Assembly (NCBI GenBank): GCA_003260075.1
Contig: QLIY01000526.1
Span: 48,494-112,493 of the forward strand
Reading direction: 5' to 3'
DNA: 64,000 nt
From: Phallusia mammillata
Lineage: Eukaryota; Chordata; Ascidiacea; Phlebobranchia; Ascidiidae
Shown piece by piece: positions 37,215 to 50,223 of this stretch. The translations under genes and the position numbers were made by a program. Position 1 is the first letter of the stretch. Every line of letters starts with the position of its first letter. The notes beneath the pieces were generated by a model, which worked only from the letters and a program-made list of their open reading frames with translations, did no database searches and had not been told where the DNA came from.

Positions 37215-39205
37215 TAAGCTTAATGTAATTAGGTAAGTTATAAATATAATGATTTAAATAAGCAACATTTTTTCGAAATCTGCTTGATTTGTTGTCACAA
37301 GAACTGGATTTTTTCATGTTAGACTATTAGATTGATTTGTTTCCAAGAAGAACTTTTACTTTCCTAGAAGAGTGCGTTTCACGCTTACGTTGCTGACTGC
37401 GTAATCAATGTACCGTGCACTCTTCAATAAAACTCCGACGCAGAATTGAAAGTCGGGCCGGGCTTTTAGGGCCAGCTTCGGGCTTAGGTTTCTTCAAAAA
37501 ACAAAAACGGGCCTGTTACGGACCTGACTTTACACTCTGTGTTAGTATTTTTGAATAAATACATTTTTTTGGCTTTTGGGGCTCTAAAAGAAATCTGTAC
37601 AGTTTAAAACTAAATGCGACATAATTTGGCATTATATGTCAATCAACATAAAAAATTCGTTAATTTTTTTACGAAATTTTGACTGCTTCTTGTATGAAAA
37701 CCGAAGCTGATGAACTGGTTTCAGTGGATGAGTCTAAACCAGTGTGTCTCGATTTTTTTTCTTTCGTGGCCCATATTCGTTGTACAAAAATTCTGTGGTC
37801 CAGTAAATTTTATCAAACAAAAAATAAATAAATAAAATAGAATAAAAACAGGAGAACATATTTCAAAACAAAAACACAGCAAAATTTATAGTGACACAAT
37901 GAAATAAGATTCTTTTTAAAAAATCTTTATAAAATTGGTCTGTGGCCCACCTCAAAATGTTTCCATGGCTTACTGGTTGAGAACCGCTTGTCTAAATCGT
38001 CATCAAATTTGATTTTCTATTCAGTTGGGCGTTTTAAAATAAACTAACCTTTATAAGGTGGCGNGAAATAAGATTCTTTTTAAAAAATCTTTATAAAATT
38101 GGTCTGTGGCCCACCTCAAAATGTTTCCATGGCTTACTGGTTGAGAACCGCTTGTCTAAATCTGCATCAAATTTGATTTTCTATTCAGTTGGGCGTTTTA
38201 AAATAAACTAACCTTTATAAGGTGGCAATGCATCAAATGCTTGACAAACACTGTACGCAGACTAACAAAAAAGAAGTCATTGATTTAACTGAACTTAAAC
38301 TGTTTTGCCTTGGTGGGAGGGTAAAGATTAAACATTTTTGTAGCAGTCCTTGCATATGGCCGTGTTGCCTAGTTCGAACACATGACTTATATCAGCTGAA
38401 AACGTTTTTATTGCTATGGTTTTATCATTAACTTTTTGTCATTTTTCAGAATGTTTGATCCATTTTTAAGGGGAAACATTTTTGTGTGAAATGTAAGTCA
38501 TGAAATCCAATGATGTTCTCTTGTTCATTTCAATCTATTGGCTTGGCTTGAAGTTGAACTGGATATTTTTGACCCAATTTTACTAGTATGCTTTTTGATT
38601 TTTCATGTAGGCTACATATCCTTAAAATGTATTTTGTGAAAATTATATTAGGGCATTATTCCTTTATGCGTATCCATTGTAATGTTTTGTTTACATTTTC
38701 TTTAATAAAATTTATTTGCCGTTGCTTTCCTTTAATTTTTATGCTTGAGTGATTTTGTACAAGTTTTGTAAAGGACATGAATTAATCGTTCTGTCTGTTA
38801 GGTAAATGTCTAGATTTTTCTTTTTGCTGTTTGAAAAACATCTCTTGAATGCAGGATTCAAGTTTTTAACCATGTTGTAACTTCTAAATCACGGCAATAA
38901 GGTGAGGAAACGACATTTTAAGTTTTTTATACAGCTATAAAATGCAAGGGCCACGAAAAAATACAGTTTTAATACAGCCATAAGTGTGCTTTTGATATAT
39001 TACAAAACAGTCTTGTCTTTAAACGCAAACGAAGTCGGTGCAACCATCGAAATTATCTTTTGTAGTTTCTCTCAATTGATTTGCTTTGTGCAACAATTTT
39101 GTTTGCTTACTAATATATTATATTTGCAACATAGTCCGCATGTTGAAGGCTTGTATGATATAGCGACATAGATAAATACAATTGGCTTGCACTACAAATA
39201 CGGCC
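37215..39205. other. Intergenic E-G
   Basis: Between the convergent genes E and G. It contains a CAGAGTTG-family fragment (about 37444-37560), a hAT-like MITE (37740-37989) and an N at 38064, after which 37903 onward is repeated. No gene seen in 38230-39205. Confidence 0.6.
37740..37989. mobile_element. hAT-like MITE, CAGTGNTTCTC family
   Basis: Starts CAGTGTGTCTCGA and ends GGTTGAGAACCGCTT. Flanks gtctaaac (37732-37739) and gtctaaat (37990-37997) match at 7 of 8. It is related to the element at 2131-2475. Its right part is repeated after the N at 38064. Confidence 0.75.
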
Positions 39206-42200
39206 TTATTCATTCGTTAAATCCAACGGATCGTTGAGCAACACTGATTCGTAATTCTTAAGATTGGAATTTCTGCAAAACAAAACAGCTGCTATTAACA
39301 ATTAATTCAACTATTTTTTATTTCGAACAGTTGAGACTAGATTACATCGTAAAACACGAGAAAAAGTGGACTGTGGAATTACTACAAAAGAACGTAGCCC
39401 ATTCCACTTACGTCTGTGTTGTGGAGAGTACTGTGGATTGGCCTGTATTGTAAAATACTTCTGCCTTAGCCATTGTTTCCATCATTGGAGGGGGGGGGGT
39501 GTAAAACAGGAGCAAAATTGGACTGTGTAATTACTACAAAAGAACTTAGCCCATTCCACTTACGTCTGTGTTGTTGAAAGTACTGTAGATTGTCCTGTAT
39601 TGTAAAATACTTCTGCCTTAGCCATTGTTTCCATCATTGGAACATTGTAAGTCTCCGGAACGTACAGCGCAACAACGCCAGCAAAAAACGCTGAAAAAAC
39701 GTCGGAAAACTATGAAATTAACAGATTGAATACAAATTAAAAAAAATGTTTCAACCAAAAAAATAACTTTATTTAAAAATTTTCGCAAAAATACCAGTCT
39801 CAACACAAAACTTTTCTTAAAACAAAACCCAGTTTTAATATCTGTCGGCTGTTACATTTATCCAATCGCATCCCCTTGTGCATATATTTATCATTTACTT
39901 CCATACAATCACACCTGTGCAAATATTGTCTACCCATGGGCTCTGTTACTAACTCATAAAGTGTAAATACTTACCTGCGACAGCAAAAATCACGTTAGGA
40001 AGCCACCTCACGTATTCCTGCAAATAAATAACGTAAGGAGCGATGATACCACCAATTCTGGCGAAAAGAGATCCAGTCGCTAGACCGTTTGCTCTGCAGT
40101 AAACAACAATAAAAGTGACGCGTGTTCAATAGTTTATTAAATAGCGCTGTTGGGTAACTCGCTTGTGGGTGAAATGCGTGAAACCTATTACCTTAACAGA
40201 AACTTGGCCGAATGGCCTTGCGCGCCTGACCCACATACAGACATAAAAAAAACCTTGGTCGGGATTCGTCCCCGGGAGTGTCCTGGGTTCGAACCCCGTA
40301 TACAGTGGTGCAAATGAGATTAGTGTAATGTTAGCCCCGTTTAAACTCAACCCAAAAAGTCCGACCTGGCCTACACCTATGTTTTACCCTGATTATCTCT
40401 GTTTGCATCTGAAGTAGAGCGTTAAGGGAATTGGGTATTTCAAAGTTTGTAAAGGGGCCCGAAATTCGAGCCCGAACCCTAAGGTTTAATTGTCAGGCCT
40501 AAAAAAAGTGCACAATATTGCTGGTGGGATTTGTTCTATTATGCTCAGAGATTATACGATTTACTTCGAAGCATATACGGTTTAAAAACATACCTGATTA
40601 CTGTTGGATAAACTTCGGGGGGGGGGAGTGCACAATATTGCTGGTGGGATTTGTCCTATTATGCTCAGAGATTATACGATTTGCTTCAAAGCATATACGG
40701 TTTAAAAACATACCTGATTACTGTTGGATAAACTTCAGTTGTTATGTAATAAACCGCTGAAAATGATGCTGAAATTCCAAACTTGGAGACAAACGCCATC
40801 ACGGTGCCAAAGGTTTGAAGCGCTAAAATAGTTACGTTAATGTAGCAAGGTTTTTGTGTCGATGGGAACTGCATTACCTTTATTACTGTCACCAAACTCT
40901 TTGCAGATGGTACTTGCCACTAAACTGCCACAAGCAAGAAATAGCATTGAGCTCTCGGTGAGCCGCCGGCCAAAGAGTTTTGTTTGCATCAGGAAGAAAA
41001 TTAAAATGTTTGCTGCAATTTCAAGGACGCCATCTAGCGGAGAAAAATGTTAATATGTGTCAAATTGCTACAATGCAGATTTTTTTTATCTTACTTAGGC
41101 TGTTGTTGACGAATATGTTGCCATCCAGCGCTCCAGCGTTAAGGGAAATGCCGTAATATACGCAACTGTTTACAAACCTTTGAGGAACACAAAAAATCAA
41201 ACAAATGTAACGTTTAAGGCCCACTAAATATGGTTTTTGAAAAGCAGGTTGATAAAAAACATTCCACTGCAAGCATGCGAGTTCAACACAATGTAAAAGG
41301 TTTACATTACAACAATTTTGTGAGCTGAACAGTTCAGAGTTCTGTAAACGGGACTGAAACTGGAGCCCGAACCCGAATCGTTTCTGGGAAGCCCATTTAG
41401 TCTCGAAAGTTTGATTGACAGGCCTGTACACTGAAGCCTCAGAAAAGACAACCAACTCAATAGACAGTTGGTCCTGAACAGGGCGTTTTAGGGCTGTTTG
41501 ACATTAGGTCAAGTCCAGCAACTGGCTACTTAGCTAGTTAAATTTATTCAACTAAATACTGATACAGAGCGTAAAGCTTTTTTAAGAAACCTATAAGCCT
41601 GAACCCGGGCCGAACCCAGGCGGACCCAGTCAGGACCCGGCCCGAAAAACCCGGCCCGACTTGCAACTCTGAAACAGTTACCCAGCAGTAAATAATTTAT
41701 CTTTATCCAGTAAAACAATAATCTCCATGTTTCAAACTCGACCAATTTGCTATAACGAATAAAAGACAATAGTTACTCTAAAACAGAACCAACGCACCAG
41801 CAAAACGCAATTTTGAATGTAAGACGTCGAATGGACGCCGTTCGGTAAAGATCCATAATGGTGTAGGATTTTTGGTGATTTTCGAAACCCACCTTTAAAA
41901 TTTACATGTCTATAAAAAGAATTAACGTTTAACATGCATTTTTAATTTACGAACCGAATTTTCTTCTGCTATTTTGGCTTCTTGGAAGTCGGATTCCGTT
42001 ATTTTCTTCCGATTTATTCTGGCTATCAATTTTACCACCTGCAATGGAGTTTGGAATTAAACTATTTGCCTAAATGTGTAGTTTAAATTGGCAGTGTATA
42101 ATAATTTATTAATTTTGTTTGCCACCTTTTTTCCTTCCTCGTTTTTGCCCTTTGCCAATAGCCATCTAGGTGATTCTGGTATGATGGCAATCGACAGAAT

Positions 42201-44913
42201 AAAGGGAATGCCAATCACAGTGCAGACCAACTGCAAACCAAATACAGTTTGATTATAAAGAAACATACACGAAAAAAAATATTTCAGTGAAGTTTAAAAA
42301 TCAGAGAAGCTAAAGAGGTGGTAAATTTTGAAATCGCTGTTATAGCTACATCGTTTCTTGAAAGCGTTATGTTATGCTAGAATCTGTGAATAAATCACTT
42401 AATAACATAAAGGTTGCAATTATTAATTTTTTACATAAATTTTTCGCCAAGCTTTGTACATTGCTGCAACTCCACCCAAAATCATGTAACCGTACGAAAA
42501 GAAAAGCCCATAGGATGTTCCGAATGCGATTCTCCATTTTGCTTCAACTATTTCAACAACTGTAAAAAGTGCTTTGTGTCAAAATGCTTTTACCATCAGT
42601 GTTTTTTCAATCATGCAACAGGGAATAATGGGAAAGATCATCCTTTAAGAAATTGCTACCCTTTAAGTCACATGCATACACTGTATAACTGTTTGTAATT
42701 TGTAACAATATTGTATTTTAATGTAGTTAATGGCATTAATGAACATTTTACTTTTTAAATATGAATTGTTGTTGTTGCAATGTTACACTGTAACAAATGT
42801 TTCGATAGTGCGTCTCTCGACTTGCTTAAGAAAGTTTGGTTTTGGTCCTCAAAGTTGTTTGAGTTGGACACTCCTAGTTTAGTGCAATGATTTTTTAATC
42901 ATTCATCACAACACTGGTTAAATGAAAGAAATGATTTTACCGACAAGTGTACAAAGCATTAACGCTACAACAAATTAACATTGAAATCTTTAATGATTTA
43001 CCGTAAACAAAAGCGGCAATAGTGGATGCATAAGTGAAAACTCCAGTCAAAGTTCGAAACACTATGAACATCTCAATATTAACACTGTATGTGACACCGA
43101 ACATACAAGCAATTGCGAGGACGTATGTACTTAGCAGCGTTGGCTTCCGTCCGATTCTATTGACAAATGACGAACTTGTTACAGGTGTGTTTATACACAG
43201 TAAAACAAAAAATAGCAAAAGTTTTATAGGCAAGCAGTTTGTTGTTGTAATTGTTTCCAACTTTACGAACTTGATTTATAAAGCATGAGACTAAGAGTTG
43301 CAAACGGACTAAAAATTGAAGAAACCCGGCCCGAACCCGAATCGTTTTTAAGAAGCCTGTTTTGACCCGAAACTTTGATTGACAGGTCAATACATTGAAC
43401 CCTCAGAAAAGACCAAGACAACATACACAATAGACAATTGGTCTTGAACAAGGCCCTTCAGGGCTGTTTAATATTAGGCCAGGCCCAGCAACTGGCAACT
43501 TAGCTAGTTAAATTTATTCAAAAAATACTGACACAGAGTCGAGGCCATTTTTGGAAGAAATCTAAGCCCGAACCCGGCCCGAAAAGCCCGGCAACAATCC
43601 CACAATAAAGGAAGTTAAACTACATGTTGCAATACTGTTGTGAAGAAGCTGGAAAAGCGGCATTCAGCTAGCTTTACTGGTAAAAAATAATAAACGAAAT
43701 AATTGCCTGTCTGATACGGCTCCAAACACTACAGAAGCAACTAACATTCCCACGTAGTACATAGAAGACGACAAAGGATTGAGGAATGCTCGGTCACACA
43801 CTAAATCAAACTGTAAAGAGCAACATTTTTGCTATTTTGCAGATTTTTTGGTCCCGTTTTCTTATGTTGTGGTAAACCGATAAAAAAAAATTGAAAACTT
43901 TTAGAAACTAATCTAAGTTACAGCAATAATTTTAAAAAATCCACTTTAGAAATTTTTCTATTCGCGTTTTCTTCATGACTGTATTAACTTTAGGAGCTAT
44001 ACCTCCGTAACAATTGTATTTTTCAATATGTTCTTGTCGTAGGAATAGCCACGGTCGCATGGGATGATCGGCGCTGACATGTTGCAACCTACTGTACTGG
44101 TGTTGCAAGAATTCAGATCATATCCGTACCTATAGAATCGGAAAATACGATATTTATAAGCCGAAAAATTTATAGATGTTCGATACCTAGAACATGTTTG
44201 ATATTTTCCAGTGACAGAATCCATTGGTGTTGTTAAGTTAAGGATCTCTTTTTTGCTCGATTGTAAGTCGTCGATGGGAGGAACGCGGCATCTAACAAAT
44301 TGGAATTTCGGCAATTTTTAAGATAACACGGAGTCTAAATGTTTTATATAAGGGCTTTTAATCCGTCTCGTATCCTTTACCTCTTTGAAAACAGAAATTT
44401 AACCCCAAGCAAATCAATACCAAAAAAATGCGGCAAAAGGAATCTAGGTGCGTTTCTTGTTGGTCACGCATCTTTTACCAGCATATCTTTTACCCGAATC
44501 TAAATAATATTTTTTTGTCTTTTTCGAAATGTCAAACCTATACGCTTCCTTATATCTACCACTTTTGAAAAACCTCTGATTCGTACAAAATTACAAACTG
44601 CAACGTTGGAACTCAGTTTGTTATGTGACTGGTCTTTAGCAATAAACGTCTATGTTTTTGCTTTTAAAAAGTAGCAACGTTTTCGCAAAATAGACAATAT
44701 ACATGTAATTCGGTTAAATGTGGAATTCATACACTTGAATTTATTTTATTTTATGGCGTTAACACACCTGAAATCGGGGCTAACTCCAACGAATACAGCA
44801 GCAAGCGAATTAAAACCCATCAGGGCATGGCTAGGACCAATCATTAGCACAGCAAGCACTTGTGCCCAGCAATGCCCGCCCACTGTGCTAAGCAGCAATT
44901 CAAAACTAATCAT
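39206..44913 (-). CDS. SLC22-type transporter G (complete, 568 aa)
   Basis: Minus strand, 15 exons from the start: 44768-44913, 44187-44291, 44003-44129, 43707-43810, 43002-43156, 42435-42559, 42126-42230, 41955-42038, 41798-41892, 41095-41177, 40878-41033, 40714-40822, 39975-40093, 39564-39690, 39206-39272; 1707 nt, in frame. It starts MISFELLLSTVGGHCW. It shows YGYDLNSCNTSTVGCN, the loop motif with GRKPTLLSTY, PESPRWLLAKGKNEEG, NSCVYYGISLNAGALDG, EVYPTVIR and YVPETYNVPMMETM, and ends DLTNE. Exon borders match the plus-strand paralogues, so they share an ancestor, but the protein is clearly more diverged and lacks both the extra tail exon and the VQF end. Intron 4 appears to use a GC donor (gacag|gcaatt). 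Truncated copies of exon 14 (39409-39489) and exon 12 (about 40592-40616) precede G runs. Introns 4 and 9 hold MITEs. Confidence 0.9.
40196..40305 (+). mobile_element. tRNA-derived SINE copy
   Basis: It has an A-box-like start (ttggccgaatggcc) and a B box (gggttcgaacccc, about 40285-40297), as in the copy at 62593-62744. It is a truncated version without an obvious A-rich tail, in gene G intron 12 (40094-40713). Confidence 0.7.
41335..41671. mobile_element. hAT-like MITE, CAGAGTTG family (inverted copy)
   Basis: Starts CAGAGTTCTGTAAAC and ends GACTTGCAACTCTG. Flanks gaacagtt (41327-41334) and aaacagtt (41672-41679) match at 7 of 8. Full-length copy in gene G intron 9, opposite in orientation to 3814-4413. 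Confidence 0.88.
43293..43592. mobile_element. CAGAGTTG-family MITE, right end degraded
   Basis: The body matches 41335-41671 in the same orientation, with AGAGTTGCAAAC at the left. The right terminus is lost near gcccggcaac. It lies in gene G intron 4. Confidence 0.7.
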
Positions 44914-46243
44914 TTCTACAACACGAATAAGTCTTCTAAAACAAGAAAAATATTATAGTGATTTCAATTGATTTTTTTCCAATTTTTTGCTCATATGATG
45001 CATTCTTTTTCAGTTTTTTTCTTACGAAGTGTTGAAAGAAATATGCTTGGGTACGTGTTGGATTGTTAAAACTGTTTCTAGACTTTTTAGCTGCTATAGT
45101 TAAAACCAGTGGTGGGATCAGCTGGTTCGCACTGGTTCTATAGAACCGCCTAACGAAATTTTATGAAATCAGCGAACCGGTTAGCATTAATTATCAGTTA
45201 CTGTCAATCGGCTTTTTGTAACAGAACCGGCTGAAAACTACGACTTTTGTGATACAACCGGCTGACAAAAGCGCCACTGGTCAAAACGTATCACTTTTTA
45301 AACCAATTGTGTGCCCTATTGCCGTGTTGTACACCCCGTTTTAAAGTTTCAAAACCCTGCAAAATCCGCCCATATCGAAAGACAAGACTATATCTCACTC
45401 CTGGTTAGGTCAATGGTACCAAAATTTCTATCAATTTTACCTTTAAACCCTTTGGCCACATATCTTAAAGCAGAAAACACAGTAGCCTACTAATACCGCG
45501 AGTAATTCTAAATAGTCAAGTTGCCATGCTATATATGCATGCTATATATTGTGTGTATAATTACGTAAGATGCAATTCTTTCCTATGAAAAACTTGTAGT
45601 TACATATTTGCTGACATAATGCCCACAATGTACCTATACGTCATTATTTAAAAGATTTGCAGGTTTTAAAATATTTCTGCGCCAAATGCAATCTAAGATA
45701 CCCCCTGCGGGCTGCGGTGTACTAGAATTTTTAAGAAATTCTGGTTACATTCTTCGACGCAATTCCACATTTGCAGAATTCGATGATGTCAGCAATTTGT
45801 CAGAAAAGCGTTTTCTTGTCTGAAGCAGAGCTTGCGACAACCGGAGGAAATCCTAAACGTTGCATAACACCGCAGCAATCGGCAAATACCATTGTTTTTG
45901 CAACAAAATCACTTTGAATTGCTTTTGGTTTTTAAAACAAAGGCGTTAAAAAATCTCTTTGTAATGTCTCTGCTTAAAATAACGTTTATAAATATATTCT
46001 AAATGTTCAAAAAAACATATTTTCAATACGTACAGAAATCAAACTGAAAAACTGCAACCAGTCATTCCTTGCCCTAATTTTGCAATTTAGTTTCGTTTGC
46101 AATGAAAAGGAAAATTTATAATCCCTTTTCAAATCAATAAACCAGTGAAATTGCAATATTCATGCCTGCGACTGCAAGGAAACATTTTACTTCTTGGCAG
46201 TACAAAAACGGAACCGGCAGTTCCGCTTGAGTAAACAAGCAAC
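44914..46243. other. Intergenic G-pyrophosphatase (divergent promoters)
   Basis: The 5' ends of gene G (minus) and the pyrophosphatase (plus) face away from each other, so this stretch should hold both promoters. It contains a short hAT-like MITE (45107-45279). No TATA box or shared upstream block of the A-F type was recognised. Confidence 0.5.
45107..45279. mobile_element. hAT-like MITE, CAGTGGTGGGATT family
   Basis: Starts CAGTGGTGGGATCAG and ends GCGCCACTG. Flanks gttaaaac (45099-45106) and gtcaaaac (45280-45287) match at 7 of 8. It carries the gcgaaccggttagcatta motif of the family. Confidence 0.85.
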
Positions 46244-49200
46244 ATGGCTCACCTTTCAAGAAAACTTGCCACGTCTTTCAGTGTCTTGTGTCGTTTATCG
46301 CATATTAATCGAGTTCTTTCATATCAGGCTGTTGCTTTGACCAGTACAATGTCTTACCAACTTGAGGAACGTGGAAAACCCAATACATTGGAGTACAGGA
46401 TTTTCTACAGTAAGACGGCATTCATGATTGTTTGTGCTCGAATTAATTTTTGATATTATCCCAAGCTCTTTGGGGTTTTAGGTTCTGTTTTGGTGTAATT
46501 ACTTTTAAAATATTTTGTAGTTAGTTGTATTTTTTTGAAATGTCACTTGTTCAATACCCTAAAGGTTATGTATCAATGCATTGATAAAATGGCATGCAAT
46601 TATCCAATTTCAATCACCAACATTTTACTTTCTTCTATTTGGCACAAAGCTTTTGATGTCTTGTTTCTGTTGCTGTTCAAGTAAATGTTTTGTTTATTTT
46701 ACCTCATTTTGTGATTGTTTTTTATTGCATTTAAGTTATTTTTTTGCCAAAACAACTTGGTTGTTGCTCTTTAAGATCTCTGCTTCGTTTTTATTCTTTG
46801 TTAGTAACAAACTTAATTTTGTAGAAAAAGATGGAAAGTATATTTCACCGTTCCATGATATTCCATGGCTGGCTGACCCAGAAAAGGTGGGTAATGACCT
46901 CCAAAAACAGTTCAAAAAGTTAAACGCACAAAAATTTTCATGCAGAAAATATACAATATGGTGGTAGAAGTCCCTCGGTGGACAAATGAAAAAATGGAAA
47001 TCGCTACAGCAGAGGAATTAAACCCAATCAAACAAGATGTTAAAAAGGGCATGCTCCGATATGTAGCAAACACTTATCCATACAAAGGATACATTTGGAA
47101 TTATGGAACAATTCCACAGGTACAAAAAATAATTGTCAATGCTCAGTTTTTTAAACACTTTGTAGACAATTTCACAAATTCCACTTAATCGCATAATATA
47201 GCTTCACACTGGTGAAAAATTCTTTCTAGTAATGTGTATATTCTGGTTAATTTCATAAAATGCTTAAAATTTGTTTTCATTGCTAATAACCAGAACTGCC
47301 TATTATGATTATTTTGATTAGACTTGGGCATTATGTAAAATCACATAGCTTGGCAAAAGATTTATTGGCGCAAATAGCACTTAAAATGATATTGACCTAT
47401 GTATATACCTTTTGTTATTCTTTTAGACATGGGAAGATCCGAAGCATGTTGACAAGAGCACAAACCAAACTGGTGACAATGATCCAATTGACGTTTGTGA
47501 AATTGGATCTAGAATAGCAAACCGTGGTGATGTGATTCAGGTATAGATATACAGCATTGAGAAGAATTTTTTACTTTGTTAACAGCATTGTTTTATATCC
47601 AATAACAAACCCTGTTTTGAAAATAAAACAATGGAACATTGTAATATGACTCTTCTTTGCCATAAATTTGCCAGTGTTTAAATAGTCCTTTATGTCATAT
47701 ATATATTGCATTTACATTTAAACATTTTAAAATGATTTTTTAAACTATACATACAAGGGTAGGTTACCTATTTTTATGACAAAGCTTTTGTACACTTAGG
47801 TGAAAGTGTTGGGTGTCCTTGCAATGATTGATGAAGGCGAAACCGACTGGAAAATTATTGCTATTGACATCAATGACCCTGATGCTGATAAACTGAATGG
47901 TGAGTTGAAACAATTCCGTTGACATAATACTGTAATCTGGTACATTTGTGTTCTAACTCCTGTCCACGCCCAATCCAAATATGAACTTTGGTACTTGAGG
48001 TTGATTATTAACAAACAGCCTGTACTCTGATTGTAATGACTTTTGCAGATATTAAAAATATTGATTGTCTATGCCACTTGACTTTAAAAGGTTAAACTGC
48101 TTGAACTGTTGCAACTGAATAGATAAAACATCATAAATAGTCTTTGTGCAAAATAAACTACAAACAGTTACTCACCCCTGTTTGTGTAATAAGTAATGAA
48201 ATCCAGATCTTTTGTTTAAACTGTAATCAAATTTATGATTTTATGGACCATAAAACAACCTTTAAGAGATTTTATTTTGCCACGCCCTAAACTACTTGTA
48301 CTATACATGTCATTAGTGTATTTACTAAGTAAAAACCCACAATAAAACTGTATGAATTATTTTTTTTCTCATATCTGCAAAGTTGTAAAAGACACTTTTT
48401 CAATTTTTAATAGAGACTTGTTTATACAGGACAAACAGATTTTTCTAGTACTGTGTGTTGTTGATCGATTCGTAATTTATAGCCCAAACTCAAATTGAAA
48501 TTGCCACATTTTTTACATTTAGATATTACTGATGTTGAGACTTTGAAACCTGGCTATCTTAAAGACACAAGAAACTGGTTTAAGGTGTACAAAGTAGCAG
48601 ATGGCAAACCACTCAACTCATTTGCATTTGATGGAGAATTCCAGGACAGAGCTTTTGCTGAGTCCACTATTGCCGAAACTCACGAGTTTTGGCATAAAAT
48701 GATTAATGACTTGGCTGAAACTGAATTGACCAAGTGAGATTTTTACAGTTTGTTAAAGTGATTTGATTTTTACTTATTTTAAAGGCTTCCTTAGAATTGT
48801 TATAGTAGCTTACTGCATTGTATATTATCAACATAAAATCGTTTTTTTTTTCAGAATGAACTCAGGACAGTGTGGCACATCATGTAATGTAGACCAAGCT
48901 GTAGCATCTGATATCGTAAACAAAGTAATTTATTTGATTACATTCACAAAATTACTTTTATTTTTTTAAGGAAATTGGATTTGTTTTAAATAAGGTCATT
49001 AGATTTTGATGTGATAGATTATTTATATACCTAAACTTTCTATTTGAATTTTTTCAAATTGTTTTGTGATGCACCCAAAATGAAATATCATTTTGTTGTC
49101 TAGAAACTTCCGAAAGGAGATGCTGTTCCAGTTACTGATCAAAAAGGTCTGTAAATATTGTTTAAATGACTATAGAAATTAACATGTCCATTTTCAGCAG

Positions 49201-49528
49201 GGTTGTTATATGTGTAAGCACAGAAAATTCAGAAATTGGCAATGTATCAAATGCATGAAGTTATTGTTAGAACGGAAATGTGTTTTCAATGTACATAATA
49301 CTCCATATTTTCGTCAATAGTTAACCATATTTTTGAGAGTGCCTGGTCAAACTCTTTTGAATTTGAAAGAGGCTAAAAAGCTGTTAAATTCTTTACAATC
49401 TGGCAACGCTATGCAACACTCATACTAAAAGTTTAATAAATATGACAGTAAGTACAAGCCACTAAATGCAGATGCATTATTGTTTTGCAGCATTCCGTTG
49501 GTTCTATCTACCCAAGGAATACCTGTGA
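46244..49528 (+). CDS. PPA1: Soluble inorganic pyrophosphatase (family I)
   Basis: Hydrolyses diphosphate to two phosphates with Mg2+, pulling biosynthetic reactions forward. Exons: 46244-46409, 46825-46886, 46946-47119, 47427-47540, 47800-47899, 48523-48733, 48855-48924, 49104-49146, 49491-49528; 978 nt, 325 aa. Diagnostic stretches are [36 protein letters not shown], the active-site signature [14 protein letters not shown] and [12 protein letters not shown]. The last exon supplies the family's Trp-containing C-terminus ([10 protein letters not shown]). If the 49146 donor is not used, the frame ends two codons later at TAA 49152-49154. About 35 residues precede an internal Met at [13 protein letters not shown], where cytosolic homologues begin. 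This extension is rich in R, S and L and lacks acidic residues, so it could be a mitochondrial presequence. The gene could therefore equally be called PPA2. Poly-A signal at 49746-49751. Confidence 0.93.
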
Positions 49529-50090
49529 CCAAGTTTCGCAAATTTTATGGCAATATCGGAAATCATGCAATTGTGATCTGCCAAAAGTTTTGTTAGAAGA
49601 TGTTTACTGTTCTTAAATTATTGGTACTAACATGTGTGTGTTGGCTGGCTTTAGGGCCACCACCACTTTTTAAAGTTCTAAAAAAAATGTGTGTGAGCAG
49701 TTCATGTTTGGTGTGGGATTTTTTCCTAATTAGCATTTTTCAATTAATAAAAAGTGATGCGCTTTCAACAGAAGTGTTTCAATTCGTTGGATCGTGATAT
49801 GGCCTGCATATGGTTAACCGGGGGGGGGGTGTGTGTGAGCAGTTCATGTTTGGTGTAGGATTTTTTCATAATTAGCATTTTTCAATTAATAAAAAGTGAT
49901 GCGCTTTCAACAAAAGTGTTTCAATTCGTTGGATCGTGATATGGCCTGCATATGGTTAACCTAACACCGGAAAATGCAGATAAAACTCCCAACGACTTCC
50001 GTCTTGATGCAAGTGGTTGTTAACGCACGAAGCTGTCAGCCATACGGAAACTTATTGAAAGATGTTGGATCTCTAAAAATTGCGAAACTT

Positions 50091-50223
50091 ATATCCCGTT
50101 TCCATGGCCGTTGGTCCGATCGGACTTTTAAAAGCGAAAATGCTGAGTCATTCCTTATTGCGTCCGATCGAACTGAAATAGCGGAAAAGTCCGATTGGAC
50201 CAACGGCCATGGAAACGGGATAT
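50091..50223. mobile_element. Foldback element with 39-nt arms
   Basis: The left arm 50091-50129 (atatcccgtttccatggccg...) and the right arm 50185-50223 are inverted copies with one mismatch, separated by 55 bases. Near-perfect arms point to a recent MITE or a strong hairpin. No clear target duplication is seen. Confidence 0.8.
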
